64,000 nucleotides of DNA from Pseudomonadota bacterium. Its GTDB lineage: Bacteria > Pseudomonadota > Alphaproteobacteria > Rhizobiales > Xanthobacteraceae. The stretch covers positions 1 through 64,000 of the forward strand of contig QEVP01000021.1 in NCBI GenBank assembly GCA_003576765.1. Direction: 5' to 3'. Positions within the stretch are counted from its first letter, which is position 1; every line of letters starts with the position of its first letter. Under the pieces are notes generated by a model that did no database searches, was not told where the DNA came from, and saw only the letters and a program-made list of their open reading frames with translations. A program made the position numbers and the translations under genes. Positions 16,017 to 24,040 of the stretch are shown in pieces.

Positions 16017-17186
16017 TCACCCTGCCAGCGCCTGTGCCAGGTCGGCAATGAGGTCGTCACCGTCCTCGATGCCGGCCGAAAGCCGCACGAACGAGTCGGA
16101 GATGCCGATCGCGGCCCGCTGCTCGGGCGGGATCGAGCCGTGCGTCATCAAGGCTGGATGCTCGATCAGGCTTTCAACGCCGCCGAGGCTTTCGGCGAGC
16201 GTGAACAGGCGGGTGCGCTCGAGAAAGCGTTTCGTACCTGCAAGATCGCGGTCGAGTTCGAACGAGAGCATGCCGCCGAAGGCGTGCATCTGACGCTTGG
16301 CGATCTCGTGCTGGGGGTGGCTTTCGAGGCCCGGATAGATCACGCGCCGCACATCCGGTCGCGCTTCCAGCCAGCGCGCGATCTTCAGCCCGTTCTGCGA
16401 GTGCCTATCCATCCTGAGCGCCAGCGTTTTGATGCCACGCAGCGCCAGAAAGCTCTCGAACGGCCCCGATATCGCGCCTGCGGCGTTCTGAAGGAATTTC
16501 AGCCGGTCGCGCAATTCGCCATCCTCGCGTACCACGGCGACTCCGCCGACCATGTCGGAGTGGCCGTTCAGGTATTTTGTGGTCGAGTGAACGACGATGT
16601 CGATGCCGAATTCCAGCGGCCGCAGGAGGGAGGGGCTGCAGAAGGTGTTGTCGGCGACCGTGACGAGACCCTTTTTCTTCGCGAGCGCCGCAATCCCGTT
16701 AAGGTCTGTTACCTTGAGAAGCGGGTTGGTCAGCGTCTCGATCCACAGGAGCTTCGTCTCGGGCCGGATGGCTGCCTCGACAGCCGTGAGGTCGGTGAAA
16801 TCGACGAAGTTCACTTTCAGTCCGGCCGAGCGCCGGCGCACCTTATCGATCAGCCGGAACGTCCCGCCATAGATGTCGTCCGTTGCGACGATGTGGGAGC
16901 CTGCGTCGAGGAGATCGAACACGGTCGAAATCGCCGCCAGCCCGGAGGCGAAAGCGAAGGCCGCGGTGCCGCTTTCGAGGTCGGCCACCGCGCGCTCGAA
17001 CGCAAAGCGGGTCGGGTTCTGGCTGCGGGCGTATTCAAAGCCCTTGTGTACGCCGGGACTCTGCTGCGCATAGGTCGAGGTGGCATAGATCGGCACCATC
17101 ACCGCGCCGGTGGTGGGGTCGTGGCTCTGCCCGCCGTGAATGGCGCGGGTCGAGAACGCCAGCCGATTGTGTCCGCTCGTCGTCAT
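16017..17186 (-). CDS. Cystathionine gamma-lyase/gamma-synthase family PLP enzyme
   Basis: A 389-residue Cys/Met-metabolism PLP enzyme. The N-terminus FSTRAIHGGQSHDPTTGAVM is typical; the PLP lysine lies in HSTTKYLNGHSDMVGG; other landmarks are FASGLAAIS, DDIYGGTFRL and ADNTFCSP. Its ATG overlaps the stop of the upstream cystathionine beta-synthase gene (ATGA on the minus strand). That pairing points to reverse transsulfuration (homocysteine to cysteine via cystathionine), with this enzyme as the gamma-lyase; gamma-synthase activity cannot be excluded by sequence alone. Confidence 0.9.
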   Translation of the reverse strand: MTTSGHNRLAFSTRAIHGGQSHDPTTGAVMVPIYATSTYAQQSPGVHKGFEYARSQNPTRFAFERAVADLESGTAAFAFASGLAAISTVFDLLDAGSHIVATDDIYGGTFRLIDKVRRRSAGLKVNFVDFTDLTAVEAAIRPETKLLWIETLTNPLLKVTDLNGIAALAKKKGLVTVADNTFCSPSLLRPLEFGIDIVVHSTTKYLNGHSDMVGGVAVVREDGELRDRLKFLQNAAGAISGPFESFLALRGIKTLALRMDRHSQNGLKIARWLEARPDVRRVIYPGLESHPQHEIAKRQMHAFGGMLSFELDRDLAGTKRFLERTRLFTLAESLGGVESLIEHPALMTHGSIPPEQRAAIGISDSFVRLSAGIEDGDDLIADLAQALAG

Positions 17187-18664
17187 TTGCTGGATCGCCT
17201 TAGGTGATTGATCAGGTCTACGCGGGTGATGAGCCCGATGAATTCGTCGCCGTCGAAGACGATGGCGACTTCGTTGCGGTCGAACACCGGCAGCAGGGCA
17301 TCGAGTGTCTGGCTGGCCTGCAATGTGTGCAGGTCGGTGGTCATGGCGGTGCGAACGGTCGCGTTGAAGCGGTCGCGGCGGCTCTCGTAGGGGCCATCGA
17401 CCTTGGCCAGGATGTCACCCTCGTCGATGATGCCGACAAGACAGCCGTTTTCGAGCACGGGAAGCTGGGAGACGTCAGCGCGGCGCATGCTGCCGTAGGC
17501 ATTGAGCAGGCTATCCTCCGGCCGGACCCAGACGGTGCCACCCTCGCGATGGGAACGCGCAACGAGATCGCGCAGGTCGCCCTGCTGCCGGCGCTCCGCA
17601 AGCCCCTGCTCGGCGAGCCAGAAATCGTCGAACACTTTTGAGAGATACTTGTTTCCCGAATCGCAGACGAGGGTCAGCACGCGCTTCGGCGTTGTCTGCT
17701 CGCGGCAGTAGCGCAACGCCGCCGCAAGCAGCGTGCCCGAGGACGAGCCGGCGAGAATGCCCTCGTTGGCAAGCAGGTCGCGCGCGGTCGCCATGCTCTG
17801 CCGGTCGGAGATGGAGTAGGCTTTCTTCACCAGCGACAGATCGGCATTGGGCGGGATGAAGTCCTCGCCGATGCCTTCGACCGTCCAGGCTCCGGCCTCG
17901 ATCAGCCGGCCGGTCTCGATGAAGGGTGCAAGCACGGAGCCGACCGGATCGGCCAGTACCATTTCGGTCTTCGGCGACACACCGGCGAAAAAGCGGCCGA
18001 GGCCGGTCAGCGTACCGCCGGAGCCGACGCCGACCACGACGGCATCGACATCACCGTTGAGCTGCTGCCAGATTTCCGGCCCTGTCGTGGTCTCGTGCGC
18101 GGCGGGATTGGCCGGGTTGGCGAATTGGTTGACATAGAAGGCGCCGGTTTGCTCGGCGGCGATCCGCTCGGCCATATCCTGATAGTAATCCGGGTGGCCC
18201 TTGCCGACATCGGAGCGCGTGAGACGCACCTCGGCGCCGAGCGCACGCAGATGCTGCACCTTCTCGCGCGACATCTTGTCGGGCACCACCAGCACGATGC
18301 GATAACCCTTGGATATGCCGACCTGCGCCAGCCCGAGCCCGGTGTTGCCGGCGGTCGCTTCGACGATGGTGCCGCCCGGCGGAAGCACGCCGCGGCGCTC
18401 GGCATCGGCAATCATCGACAGCGCGACGCGATCCTTGATCGAGCCGCCCGGGTTCTGGCTTTCGAGCTTGACGAAAAGCTTGCACGGCCCGGTGTCGAAC
18501 TTCGACAGTTCGACGATCGGGGTCTGGCCGATGAGCTTGAGCACCGAAGAAACCGGCGGCTGAAGACGAGGACTGGCTGCCATAGGTTCGATTTCGACGC
18601 TCGTTACTGTGCGCATGCGCGTTGCGGGGGCTGTTGTTGTCGCGGCGATGGTGTGCGTGTGCAT
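17183..18664 (-). CDS. Cystathionine beta-synthase with C-terminal CBS-domain pair
   Basis: A PLP fold-type II enzyme joining serine and homocysteine. The conserved core starts at LIGQTPIVEL, the PLP lysine is in NPGGSIKDRVAL, and the phosphate-binding glycine loop is VGVGSGGTLTG. Two CBS motifs occupy the last ~120 residues (ADVSQLPVLENGCLVGIIDEGDIL and TLDALLPVFDRNEVAIVFDGDEFIGLITRVDL). The ATG at 18664 has AAGG eight bases upstream and gives 493 residues with a 27-residue Thr/Ala-rich extension; an internal ATG at 18583 would give the usual family N-terminus. Reading starts on the far side of a long promoter region, so this is the first gene of the two-gene transsulfuration operon. Confidence 0.91.
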   Translation of the reverse strand: MHTHTIAATTTAPATRMRTVTSVEIEPMAASPRLQPPVSSVLKLIGQTPIVELSKFDTGPCKLFVKLESQNPGGSIKDRVALSMIADAERRGVLPPGGTIVEATAGNTGLGLAQVGISKGYRIVLVVPDKMSREKVQHLRALGAEVRLTRSDVGKGHPDYYQDMAERIAAEQTGAFYVNQFANPANPAAHETTTGPEIWQQLNGDVDAVVVGVGSGGTLTGLGRFFAGVSPKTEMVLADPVGSVLAPFIETGRLIEAGAWTVEGIGEDFIPPNADLSLVKKAYSISDRQSMATARDLLANEGILAGSSSGTLLAAALRYCREQTTPKRVLTLVCDSGNKYLSKVFDDFWLAEQGLAERRQQGDLRDLVARSHREGGTVWVRPEDSLLNAYGSMRRADVSQLPVLENGCLVGIIDEGDILAKVDGPYESRRDRFNATVRTAMTTDLHTLQASQTLDALLPVFDRNEVAIVFDGDEFIGLITRVDLINHLRRSSK

Positions 18665-19071
18665 CGACGTCACCTTAACGATTTTTTATCGTCGTACCTG
18701 CCGTGCGACGGAGTCGCGCTTGTCGATGACGATGCAGATGCGGGCGACTCGAATCGAAGTGGTGCGGAGCGTCGAACGCCTGCCGCGACGCGGCTCATTG
18801 GTATCGTTGTTGTGCATGACGTGGGTTTGCGCAAGCCTGCGCTGCCGGTTTCACGACATTAAGAAGAGATGCGCTGTCATCGCCGCAATGAGGATGTATT
18901 TCTTTTCCATGATGCGTGGCGCGGGATAGATTTATTGCCTGCCGTCACCGCGCGATAATCGCTTCCGACACCGGTCGCTCTGTTTGATCGGGATGACGGC
19001 CTTGCGCGCCTCAAAGCGAAGCCCGAATCCCGCGCGATGGGGCTGCGACGCAGTCCCCGGCCGGGGCCTCC

Positions 19072-19089
19072 CATCTGATGTATCAGATA
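19072..19089. promoter_or_regulatory. GntR-type operator, copy 1
   Basis: CATCTGATGTATCAGATA: 7-bp arms with one mismatch around four bases. It matches 16 of 18 bases of the reverse complement of the site at 29066. It lies about 380 bases before the importer gene, so it may serve a promoter nearer by or a looping arrangement. Confidence 0.65.
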
Positions 19090-19390
19090 GAAGGAATGTT
19101 TCCAGGCAGTGGCCGGGCAGGGCCAGCCTTCCTGCAAGATGCGCCTCGTCCCGCCTTTCGGCACCGGGCAGGACAGCAGCGGGAACTAGCGCGATTCTTC
19201 GCGCCAGAAGCCCCGTGGTCGATCAGGCGGATCGTCAGGATAGCCTTTATCCGCCGGCATTTCCAAGGTGATCAGGTGAGCATCGATCGTTTGCCGTCCG
19301 TTCCGCTCAAGGAAGCCGCAGCGTGTGACGTGGTGATGGCACCCGTCGCTCCATCGACACGTTCAATACGACTTTTCTACGATGGCTGCC

Positions 19391-19419
19391 TTGACTCGCG
19401 AATCCCTTTAGTGAAATAT
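19391..19419 (+). promoter_or_regulatory. Candidate sigma-70 promoter for the second ABC operon
   Basis: TTGACT, a 17-base spacer, then AAATAT, about 48 bases before the first gene. The -10 box lies inside the operator at 19408-19425, so a bound repressor would block RNA polymerase. Confidence 0.5.
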
Positions 19420-19425
19420 CAGATA
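19408..19425. promoter_or_regulatory. GntR-type operator, copy 2
   Basis: TTAGTGAAATATCAGATA matches the 29066 site at 14 of 18 positions; the right arm TCAGATA is perfect and the left arm is degenerate. It overlaps the predicted -10 element. Confidence 0.55.
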
Positions 19426-19466
19426 TTGCCAATGGAACTCTCGGCTAATCTTGGAGGATGAGGGCA

Positions 19467-20663
19467 GTGGTTACACGCAGAGAGATTCTCAAAGTCGCCG
19501 GCGGTGCGATGGTGCTGGTGGCCACTAAATCCGCTTACGCAGCCGACGCGACCGGCGTGACCGACGACAAGATCAAGATCGGCATTCTGGGCGATCTGAC
19601 AGGGCACGCAGCCCATTGGGGGTCGGGCAACCTTGCCGGCGGAACTCTGGCGTTCGAAGAGATCAACGCCGCCGGCGGGATCAACGGACGTAAGCTCGAG
19701 TGGATCTCGGTCGATAGCGAAAGCTCGGCGCCCAAGGGCATTGCCGGCTTCAAGCGCCTGGTGGATCAGGAGAAGGTGTTCGCCATCTTCGGTCCGACCT
19801 CGAGCGCGGTCGGTGTGCCGCTGCTCAAGACCATGGCGTCCAGCGGCGTCCCGATCTTCGTTCCGACGTTCTCGTCGCCGCTCATCACCAATCCTCCCGT
19901 AAAGAACATCTTCCGGTCCGGTACCCTGAACGATGCGGACCAGGGCAGGATTATCGCCGACTATGTCGCAAGCATTTCCAAAAAGCGCAGCATTGCGCTC
20001 ATGCGTCAGTCCGACGAGTACGGCAAGAACGGCGCGACCAATGTCGGCAACCGGCTGAAGGAGATCGGCAACGTCAAGATTTCGGAAGAGCAGTTCAATG
20101 CCTCCGACACCGATTTTACCTCGCAGCTTTTGCGCATTCGCGAGTCCGATGCCGATGTCATGGTGGTCTACGGCTACCCGGCGCCGTCCGCGATCGTGAT
20201 GCGGCAGGCCAAGCAGCTCGGCCTGCCTGTCCAGATCGTCGGTTCGACGGCGACTGCGAGCCGCACCTATGCCGCGACCGTCGGCAAGGAGGCCGCGGGC
20301 ACCCGCTCCATGACGACGACGAAATATCTGCCGGAGGGCGACGACGCCGAGATCGTCAAGTTCAGAAAGGCGTTCGAGGCGCGGTTCCCCGAGCTTGCGC
20401 GTCAGACCCGGCCCGAGGCGACCGATCAATTGGCCTATCATGGCGCGAAGACCCTGATCGAGGGTTTGAAGCGGGCAGGGCGCGATCTTACCCGCGAGAA
20501 GCTGATCAGTTCGCTTGAGGGGCTTAAGGACTTCGAGACCGGCATTGCGAGCGCAACCACGTTTGGCCCCGATCGCCGCGAGGGCAACCGCTCCGGGTAC
20601 GTTCTTGAAATCAAGGACGATCTGAGCCGGATAGTGCTTCCGAAGGCCTACTCGGCGATTTGA
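19467..20663 (+). CDS. ABC transporter periplasmic binding protein, Leu/Ile/Val type
   Basis: A 398-residue protein with a twin-arginine-like leader (TRREILKVAGGAMVLVATKSAYA) and a type I binding fold: [63 protein letters not shown]. The GTG at 19467 is preferred because GGAGG lies nine bases upstream; the ATG at 19458 abuts that site. It is the first gene of an operon with permeases, ATPases and oxygenases, and so probably captures the substrate of the Baeyer-Villiger pathway encoded downstream. Confidence 0.9.
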   Translation: MVTRREILKVAGGAMVLVATKSAYAADATGVTDDKIKIGILGDLTGHAAHWGSGNLAGGTLAFEEINAAGGINGRKLEWISVDSESSAPKGIAGFKRLVDQEKVFAIFGPTSSAVGVPLLKTMASSGVPIFVPTFSSPLITNPPVKNIFRSGTLNDADQGRIIADYVASISKKRSIALMRQSDEYGKNGATNVGNRLKEIGNVKISEEQFNASDTDFTSQLLRIRESDADVMVVYGYPAPSAIVMRQAKQLGLPVQIVGSTATASRTYAATVGKEAAGTRSMTTTKYLPEGDDAEIVKFRKAFEARFPELARQTRPEATDQLAYHGAKTLIEGLKRAGRDLTREKLISSLEGLKDFETGIASATTFGPDRREGNRSGYVLEIKDDLSRIVLPKAYSAI

Positions 20664-20691
20664 TCGGGCGGACCTCAAGTATCCCAATCAG

Positions 20692-21567
20692 ATGGTATCT
20701 ACATTTATTCAGTTGATGCTGAGTGGCGCGATAGCGGGCAGCGTGTATGCGCTGATCGCTGTCGGGCTTGTCCTCATTCACAACGGGACCGGCGTCGTCA
20801 ATTTTGGCTTCGGCGATCAATTGATGGCCGGAGTCTACATTCTTGTTTTTGCCCAGCAGTTTCTCGGGCTTTCGTTGCCGCCGGCGATTCTCGTCGCGGT
20901 CATCGTCAGTGGTCTGATCGGGCTTGCGATCCAGTATCTGGTGATGACGCCGCTGCGCAATCGCCCGGTGTTGATTCCAATTGTTGCAACGATTGCCATT
21001 GGTGCGGCGTTGCGCGAAGGAATCCGTGCCTTTATGGGGCCGAATCCGTGGCCCGTTCCGTTTCTTCTTTCGACGTCTCCCTATCGCATTGCAGGTATTT
21101 CGATCGTCCCGTCGGATCTCGCGATCCTCGGAACGGCGATCGTCGTGATGCTCTGCCTGTATGCCTTCTTTGAATTCACCAAATACGGGCAGGCCATCCT
21201 GGCCGCGTGCGCCAATCCGACCGGCGCCCTCATCGTTGGCATTCCTGCCGGCGCAACGACGACCAGCATCTGGGTGTTGTCATCGATGCTCGCGGCCATT
21301 GCCGGCATCGTCATCGCGCCATTGACGTCGTTGACGCCGGATATCGGGCTGATCGCCATCAAGGGATTTGCCGCCGCCGTCCTCGGAGGGTTCGCCAGCC
21401 TGCCCGGCGCCGTTGTCGGAGGCATTTTGCTTGGCATCATCGAGGCGTTGTCCGGCTACTATGTATCGAGCGCCATGAAGGACATTGTCAGCTACGCCGT
21501 GCTCGTTGCGGTCATCATTCTTCTGCCATCGGGCCTTTTCAACCGCGCTACGGCCAGGAAGGTCTGA
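20692..21567 (+). CDS. Branched-chain amino acid-type ABC permease, LivH family
   Basis: A 291-residue membrane protein with MLSGAIAGSVYALIAVGLVLIHNGTGVVNFGFGDQLM-type N-terminus, characteristic of LivH (the region around NFGFG replaces the more common NFAHG), and the C-terminal GFAAAVLGGFASLPGAVVGGILLG signature. It partners the LivM-type gene that begins two bases after its stop. Length and helix number are normal. Confidence 0.91.
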   Translation: MVSTFIQLMLSGAIAGSVYALIAVGLVLIHNGTGVVNFGFGDQLMAGVYILVFAQQFLGLSLPPAILVAVIVSGLIGLAIQYLVMTPLRNRPVLIPIVATIAIGAALREGIRAFMGPNPWPVPFLLSTSPYRIAGISIVPSDLAILGTAIVVMLCLYAFFEFTKYGQAILAACANPTGALIVGIPAGATTTSIWVLSSMLAAIAGIVIAPLTSLTPDIGLIAIKGFAAAVLGGFASLPGAVVGGILLGIIEALSGYYVSSAMKDIVSYAVLVAVIILLPSGLFNRATARKV

Positions 21568-21569
21568 CG

Positions 21570-22523
21570 ATGTGGGGGAATCTGGCCTGGGTGTTGTGGC
21601 TGGCCATCGCGGCTCTCGCGCCGTTCCTGGCCGGCCAGTACCTGCTCTATAATATCGGCATCGTCGCGACGACCGCCGCCATCGTGTCGGGGCTGACCTT
21701 CCTCAGCGGCGTCGCCGGCCTGATTTCGATTGCCCAGTCGGCCTTCGTTGCGATCGGCAGCTATGGCGCCGTGCTTCTCCAGATGCACCTTGGCATTCCG
21801 TTGCTGATCGGCATTCCGGTCGCGGCGGCAATTGCCGGCGTGGTCGGCTGGCTGCTCGGGTTCCTCTGCCTCCGTCTCGACGGGCACTATCTGGCACTGG
21901 TGACGCTGGCCTTCATGGGCATCGTGCACTACACGATCATCAATCTCGACATCACCGGCGGCGCCGTCGGGCTTGCGGTTCCGTCGGTCACGCTGTTCGG
22001 GGTCACCCTGGATTCGCCGATGGCGATCTACGTGATGGCCGTGACGGCCTCCGCCATCACGCTGTGGTCGATCGACCGCCTCATTCATTCGCGCTACGGG
22101 CGCATGCTGAGGGCGCTGCGGCAGAGCGATATCGCCGCCGTTTCGCTCGGCGCCGACCGCCGCTCGCTGCGCACCATGGCGCTGGCGACCAGCGCTGTCG
22201 CCGGCGGTTTCGCGGGCGGCTTCCAGGCGCTCCAGTTGACCTATCTCGATCCGCAGCAGTTCACCATCGTCACCGCGGTCTTCTACATCGCCATCATGGT
22301 GGTCGGCGGCATGCGCAGCGTGCACGGCGCCATCATCGGCGCGGCGATCTTCGTATTCGTCCCCGGGTTCCTGTCCGGGCTCGAGCATTACATGGCGTTC
22401 ATCCTGTTCTTCTTCGTCACGGTGATGATCGTGGTGATGCCGGACGGACTTGTGTCCATCTTCTCCGCTGGCGGCCGGCTGTCCGGCTGGATGGCGTCGC
22501 GTCATGGACGAAAGAATGCTTGA
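21570..22523 (+). CDS. Branched-chain amino acid-type ABC permease, LivM family
   Basis: A 317-residue permease, ATG two bases after the LivH-type stop. It shows LISIAQSAFVAIGSYGAVLLQ, LDGHYLALVTLAFMGIVHY and the LivM signature AIMVVGGMRSVHGAIIGAAIF. The C-terminus overlaps the ATPase start by 20 bases. It forms the importer channel with its LivH-type partner. Confidence 0.91.
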   Translation: MWGNLAWVLWLAIAALAPFLAGQYLLYNIGIVATTAAIVSGLTFLSGVAGLISIAQSAFVAIGSYGAVLLQMHLGIPLLIGIPVAAAIAGVVGWLLGFLCLRLDGHYLALVTLAFMGIVHYTIINLDITGGAVGLAVPSVTLFGVTLDSPMAIYVMAVTASAITLWSIDRLIHSRYGRMLRALRQSDIAAVSLGADRRSLRTMALATSAVAGGFAGGFQALQLTYLDPQQFTIVTAVFYIAIMVVGGMRSVHGAIIGAAIFVFVPGFLSGLEHYMAFILFFFVTVMIVVMPDGLVSIFSAGGRLSGWMASRHGRKNA

Positions 22524-23283
22524 GCTGAGAAATGTGGTCGTGCGCTTCGGCGGCCTGGTCGCGGTCAACGACGTCTCGCTCGACGTGCAGGCCGGCGAGA
22601 TCCATGCCCTGATCGGTCCGAACGGCGCCGGCAAGTCGACGATCATCAACGTCGTGATGGGGCTTTACCGGCCCACGGAAGGTGACTGCATCTTCCAGAG
22701 CGAGCCGGTGTCCGGTCAGCCGACCCACCTGATCGCCCGCCGTGGGCTGGCGCGGACGTTCCAGAACACCGAGCTGTTCACGGACTTCACCGCGGTCGAG
22801 AACGTGATGGTCGGGCTCGATCACGAATATGGCTACGGTATCGCCAGCCGGTTGCTGGGTCTGCCGAGCTGGCGCCGCAAGGAGGACGCGGCGCGGCACG
22901 AGGCGCTGGAACTGCTGAAGAAGCTCAGAATCGAAAAATTCGCCGAACAGAAGGCCGGCACGCTGCCATTCGGGTTGCGGCGCCGTCTCGAAATCGCCCG
23001 CGCGCTGGCGACGCGCCCGAAACTGCTCCTGCTCGACGAGCCGGCGGCGGGGCTGCGGCACCATGAGATCATAGAGTTGAACGGAATTCTCGAAGATCTG
23101 CGCGACCAGCACGGCCTCGCGATCCTGCTGGTCGATCACGTCATGAAGGTGGTGATGGCGATTTCCAACCGCGTCACGGTGCTCAACTTCGGCCGGCATG
23201 TCGCGACGGGAACGGTGAACGAGATCAAGAGCAATCCCGACGTGATCGCGGCCTATCTCGGTGGAGCGAGCGGCCATGCTTGA
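22504..23283 (+). CDS. ABC transporter ATP-binding protein, LivG family
   Basis: A 259-residue ATPase with Walker A GPNGAGKSTIIN, the LivG segment LARTFQNTELFTDFTAVENVM, a degenerate signature (TLPFGLRRRLEIARALA) and Walker B LLLLDEPAAGL followed by the switch His in LVDHVM. The ATG at 22504 lies within the permease gene; an internal ATG at 22516 (MLELRNVVV) is an equally natural start with GACGAAAGA upstream. Its stop overlaps the LivF-type start. Confidence 0.91.
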   Translation: MDERMLELRNVVVRFGGLVAVNDVSLDVQAGEIHALIGPNGAGKSTIINVVMGLYRPTEGDCIFQSEPVSGQPTHLIARRGLARTFQNTELFTDFTAVENVMVGLDHEYGYGIASRLLGLPSWRRKEDAARHEALELLKKLRIEKFAEQKAGTLPFGLRRRLEIARALATRPKLLLLDEPAAGLRHHEIIELNGILEDLRDQHGLAILLVDHVMKVVMAISNRVTVLNFGRHVATGTVNEIKSNPDVIAAYLGGASGHA

Positions 23284-23974
23284 GGTCGAGGGCATCTCGT
23301 GCGGCTATGGCGATGTGGCGGTGACCAACAACGTCAGCATCGTCGTTCCCGACCGCTCCGTGATCGCGCTGTTGGGCGCGAACGGTGCCGGAAAGACCAC
23401 GACGCTGCTGGCAATCGCCGGGCTGATCAAGAAGCAGCGCGGCACCATCCGGTTTCGCGGCACTGCGATTGAGAACCTGTCGACGCCGGCGATCCTGCGG
23501 CTCGGCCTGGCGCTGGTCCCCGAACGCCGCGAGCTGTTTCCAGACATGACGGTCGCCGAGAATCTGCGGCTTGGCGGATTCATTCATGATCGCGCGACGA
23601 ACGACGAAAGCCTGGAGCGGGTGCTGGAGATGTTTCCGCGCCTGCGCGAACGCTTCGGCCAGCGTGTCGGCACGCTGTCCGGCGGCGAGCAGCAGATGCT
23701 GGCGATCGCGCGCGGGCTGATGTCGAAGCCGTCGATGATCATGTTGGACGAGCCGTCGCTCGGGATCGCTCCGATGATCGTCGAGGAGATATTCCGCGCG
23801 ATCGAAAGAATGGTCAATGAGGGCATGTCGATCCTGCTGGTGGAGCAGAATGCCTTGCGCGCGCTCGAGATCTCAAGCCACGCCTATCTGATGGAGGGCG
23901 GCGAGATCACCCAGCACGGCGACAGCAAGGCGTTCCTGAACGATGAGAGCATCAAGGACAAATACCTTGGCTAA
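23276..23974 (+). CDS. ABC transporter ATP-binding protein, LivF family
   Basis: A 232-residue ATPase: Walker A GANGAGKTTTLL, LivF hallmark LGLALVPERRELFPDMTVAENL, signature LSGGEQQMLAIARGL, Walker B MIMLDEPSLGIAP and LVEQNALRALE. The ATG at 23276 is preferred over an in-frame GTG at 23261 because GGAG lies nine bases upstream. It completes a five-gene importer (binding protein, two permeases, two ATPases). Confidence 0.92.
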   Translation: MLEVEGISCGYGDVAVTNNVSIVVPDRSVIALLGANGAGKTTTLLAIAGLIKKQRGTIRFRGTAIENLSTPAILRLGLALVPERRELFPDMTVAENLRLGGFIHDRATNDESLERVLEMFPRLRERFGQRVGTLSGGEQQMLAIARGLMSKPSMIMLDEPSLGIAPMIVEEIFRAIERMVNEGMSILLVEQNALRALEISSHAYLMEGGEITQHGDSKAFLNDESIKDKYLG

Positions 23975-24040
23975 CCCGCGGATTGCCGTTCGCGGCTCCG
24001 TGCAGGGAGTCGGTCCTGATCCGATGAAAGGTCCAGTACG

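Larger units (their letters stand above)
18665..19466. other. Intergenic region between divergent operons
   Basis: About 800 bases between the transsulfuration genes (minus) and the second ABC importer (plus). No convincing gene is present; open frames here have unnatural composition and no ribosome sites. It contains two copies of the TATCTGA-N4-TCAGATA operator (19072 and 19408) and a candidate promoter (19391). Confidence 0.7.

Noticed and set aside
18609-19461. Short open frames in the 18.7-19.5 kb gap
   Set aside because: No ribosome sites, unnatural composition and no recognisable motif; the region is better explained as regulatory DNA with operators.
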